A DNA stretch of 6,713 bases from Lachnospiraceae bacterium (lineage in GTDB: Bacteria; Bacillota; Clostridia; Lachnospirales; Lachnospiraceae): positions 1-6,713 of the forward strand of contig JAILNW010000395.1 of the NCBI GenBank assembly GCA_024691145.1. The letters run 5' to 3'. A model generated the notes under the pieces. That model saw nothing but the letters and a program-made list of their open reading frames with translations, did no database searches and was not told the origin of the DNA. Position numbers and translations under genes: made by a program. Position 1 is the first letter of the stretch. Every line of letters begins with the position of its first letter. Shown here one piece after another: positions 5,283 through 6,713 of the stretch.

Positions 5283-6686
5283 TTATTCTTTTCCATTCCA
5301 GCAATATGTACAAAGCTTGCAAGGATCAATTCCTGTAGCTTCAATCATATCATCGAGTCTGTTGAACTGAAGAGAAGTAAAGTTAAGCTGGCGGCGAATC
5401 TCTTCAACCATCTCTTTATACTTCTCACTTTCTGGATTAGCATACTCTTCAAGCATGTTCTCAGCATTATCCCCCTCTTTTTCAAGAATAATTCTTCTTG
5501 TTATAAGGTCAAGCTCTGAGTTTGAACGGGAGAAGTTAAGATACTTGCAGCCATATAATAATGGAGGACAAGCTGGTCTTATATGAACTTCCTTTGCACC
5601 GCTCTGATATAAGAACTCAGTAGTTTCTCTAAGCTGAGTTCCTCTAACGATGGAATCATCTATAAGTAATAACTTCTTTCCTCTTATAAGAGAATCTATA
5701 GGTATAAGTTTCATCTTGGCAATAAGATTACGCTTTTTCTGGTTAGGTGGCATAAATGATCTTGGCCATGTTGGAGTATACTTGATAAATGGTCTGGCAA
5801 ATGGTTTGCCGGAATGTCTTGAATATCCAATTGCATGGGCAGTACCAGAGTCTGGAACTCCAGCAACAATATCAGGATCACAGTTATCCCTCTCAGATAA
5901 CTTGGCACCACAGCGATAGCGCATCTCTTCTACAGATAATCCCTCATATGAAGATGATGGATAGCCATAGTATACCCATAAGAATGTACATATCTTCATC
6001 TCGTCAGCAGCAGGACTTACAGTTTCCACCTTATCAGGGGTAATAAATACAATCTCTGCAGGTCCTAATTCTTTATACTGAGTATATCCGATATTTAAGA
6101 ATGCAAAACTTTCAAATGAAGCACAGAAAGAGTTGTCTTTCTTGCCAATAATTATAGGAGTTCTTCCGAACTTATCTCTTGCAGCATAGATGCCGTTAGG
6201 TGTAAGTACAAGCATAGTCATAGAACCATCAACAAGGTGCTGAACATACTGTATACCTTCAATGATAGAATCCTTCTGGTTTATAATAGAAGCCACAAGT
6301 TCTGTTGGATTAATATCTCCACCGCTCATCTCAAGAAAATGTGGATTACCATTAGAATATGCTAATTTTATTAACTCTTCTGAGTTGTTAATCTTACCTA
6401 CTGTTGTAATTGCAAAATTACCTAAATGTGATCTTACTATAAGTGGCTGAGGCTCATTATCAGATATACATCCGATACCAAGTGTACCAGTCATAGTTTC
6501 AAAATCTCTTTCAAATTTTGTTCTGAATGGAGCATTCTCAATATTATGAATAGCTCTGTCAAATCCTTTTTCACCAAAAACAGCCATTCCGCCTCTTTTT
6601 GTACCTAAATGAGAATGATAATCTGTTCCAAAGAATAAATCAAATACACAGTCTTCTTTGGAAGCAACACCAAATAGTCCGCCCAT
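5283..6686 (-). CDS. PurF-like amidophosphoribosyltransferase homologue with a degenerate glutaminase site
   Basis: PurF makes 5-phosphoribosylamine from PRPP, using ammonia released from glutamine by an N-terminal Ntn domain. The phosphoribosyltransferase half looks intact: GVPDSGTAHAIGYSRHSGKPF (276-296), SFMPPNQKKRN (310-320) and the PRPP loop LLLIDDSIVRGT (339-350, D343/D344). C233, C380, C459 and C462 (or C456) match the Fe-S ligands of Bacillus-type PurF. The N-terminal half keeps the fold (ARDKFGRTPIIIGK, 169-182) but starts MGGLFGV where active enzymes have Cys-Gly-(I/V)-x-Gly after processing, so the nucleophile is Gly. The RYST-like motif reads GIGCISD (70-76), and the AHNGNL-like motif reads TTVGKI (94-99). 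A stop codon five codons upstream rules out a longer N-terminus carrying the cysteine. Length (467) is normal. It may use free ammonia, depend on another glutaminase, or act on another substrate. No good Shine-Dalgarno precedes the ATG. The sequence was not aligned by software. Confidence 0.87.
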   Translation of the reverse strand: MGGLFGVASKEDCVFDLFFGTDYHSHLGTKRGGMAVFGEKGFDRAIHNIENAPFRTKFERDFETMTGTLGIGCISDNEPQPLIVRSHLGNFAITTVGKINNSEELIKLAYSNGNPHFLEMSGGDINPTELVASIINQKDSIIEGIQYVQHLVDGSMTMLVLTPNGIYAARDKFGRTPIIIGKKDNSFCASFESFAFLNIGYTQYKELGPAEIVFITPDKVETVSPAADEMKICTFLWVYYGYPSSSYEGLSVEEMRYRCGAKLSERDNCDPDIVAGVPDSGTAHAIGYSRHSGKPFARPFIKYTPTWPRSFMPPNQKKRNLIAKMKLIPIDSLIRGKKLLLIDDSIVRGTQLRETTEFLYQSGAKEVHIRPACPPLLYGCKYLNFSRSNSELDLITRRIILEKEGDNAENMLEEYANPESEKYKEMVEEIRRQLNFTSLQFNRLDDMIEATGIDPCKLCTYCWNGKE

Positions 6687-6713
6687 ATGTAAATACTACT
6701 CAATTAAAGAGTA

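Noticed and set aside
5650..6450. Several short open frames on both strands within the purF-like gene
   Set aside because: All lie inside the 467-codon frame with PurF motifs and show no independent coding evidence.

Overview
This AT-rich window looks like the chromosome of a Gram-positive, probably spore-forming anaerobe of the Clostridia, most likely a Lachnospiraceae-type organism. The support is a clostridial-style MecA adaptor, a CwlD-like amidase, a membrane-anchored stalk/SH3/GH18 protein, strong AGGAGG-type ribosome binding sites and sigma-A-type promoters. The assignment rests on protein resemblance and base composition seen by eye, not on a search. There are six protein genes and no sign of a tRNA, rRNA, CRISPR array, insertion sequence, phage gene or attachment site.

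Layout. Positions 1-214 are an AT-rich non-coding leader with a good promoter (TTGACT-18-TATAAT) and a 14-bp hairpin between a strong Shine-Dalgarno sequence and a small DUF1858 redox-disulfide gene (215-430, +). A hairpin terminator separates this gene from mecA (580-1362, -). mecA and a PTS EIIC/PfoR-like membrane protein (1606-2673, +) diverge from a 243-bp spacer with back-to-back promoters. Next come a signal-anchored GH18 protein (2749-4461, +) with its own extended -10 promoter, an intrinsic terminator, and a CwlD-like N-acetylmuramoyl-L-alanine amidase (4546-5244, +). A compact terminator separates the amidase from a convergent PurF-like gene (5283-6686, -), whose upstream region is cut off by the window end.

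How the genes fit together. Most are independently transcribed housekeeping genes. The GH18 protein and the amidase form the one plausible functional pair: both are membrane-anchored cell-wall enzymes, possibly acting on spore cortex, with a terminator between them that must be read through or overlapped by a promoter. MecA would hand substrates to ClpC.

I see no wholly new multi-gene system. The two most noteworthy signals are (1) the DUF1858 leader, where looping out a perfect 14-bp stem would bring a strong but distant Shine-Dalgarno next to the family-typical start codon, and (2) the PurF homologue, whose phosphoribosyltransferase and Fe-S ligand residues are intact but whose glutaminase site lacks the N-terminal cysteine and at least two other hallmark residues.
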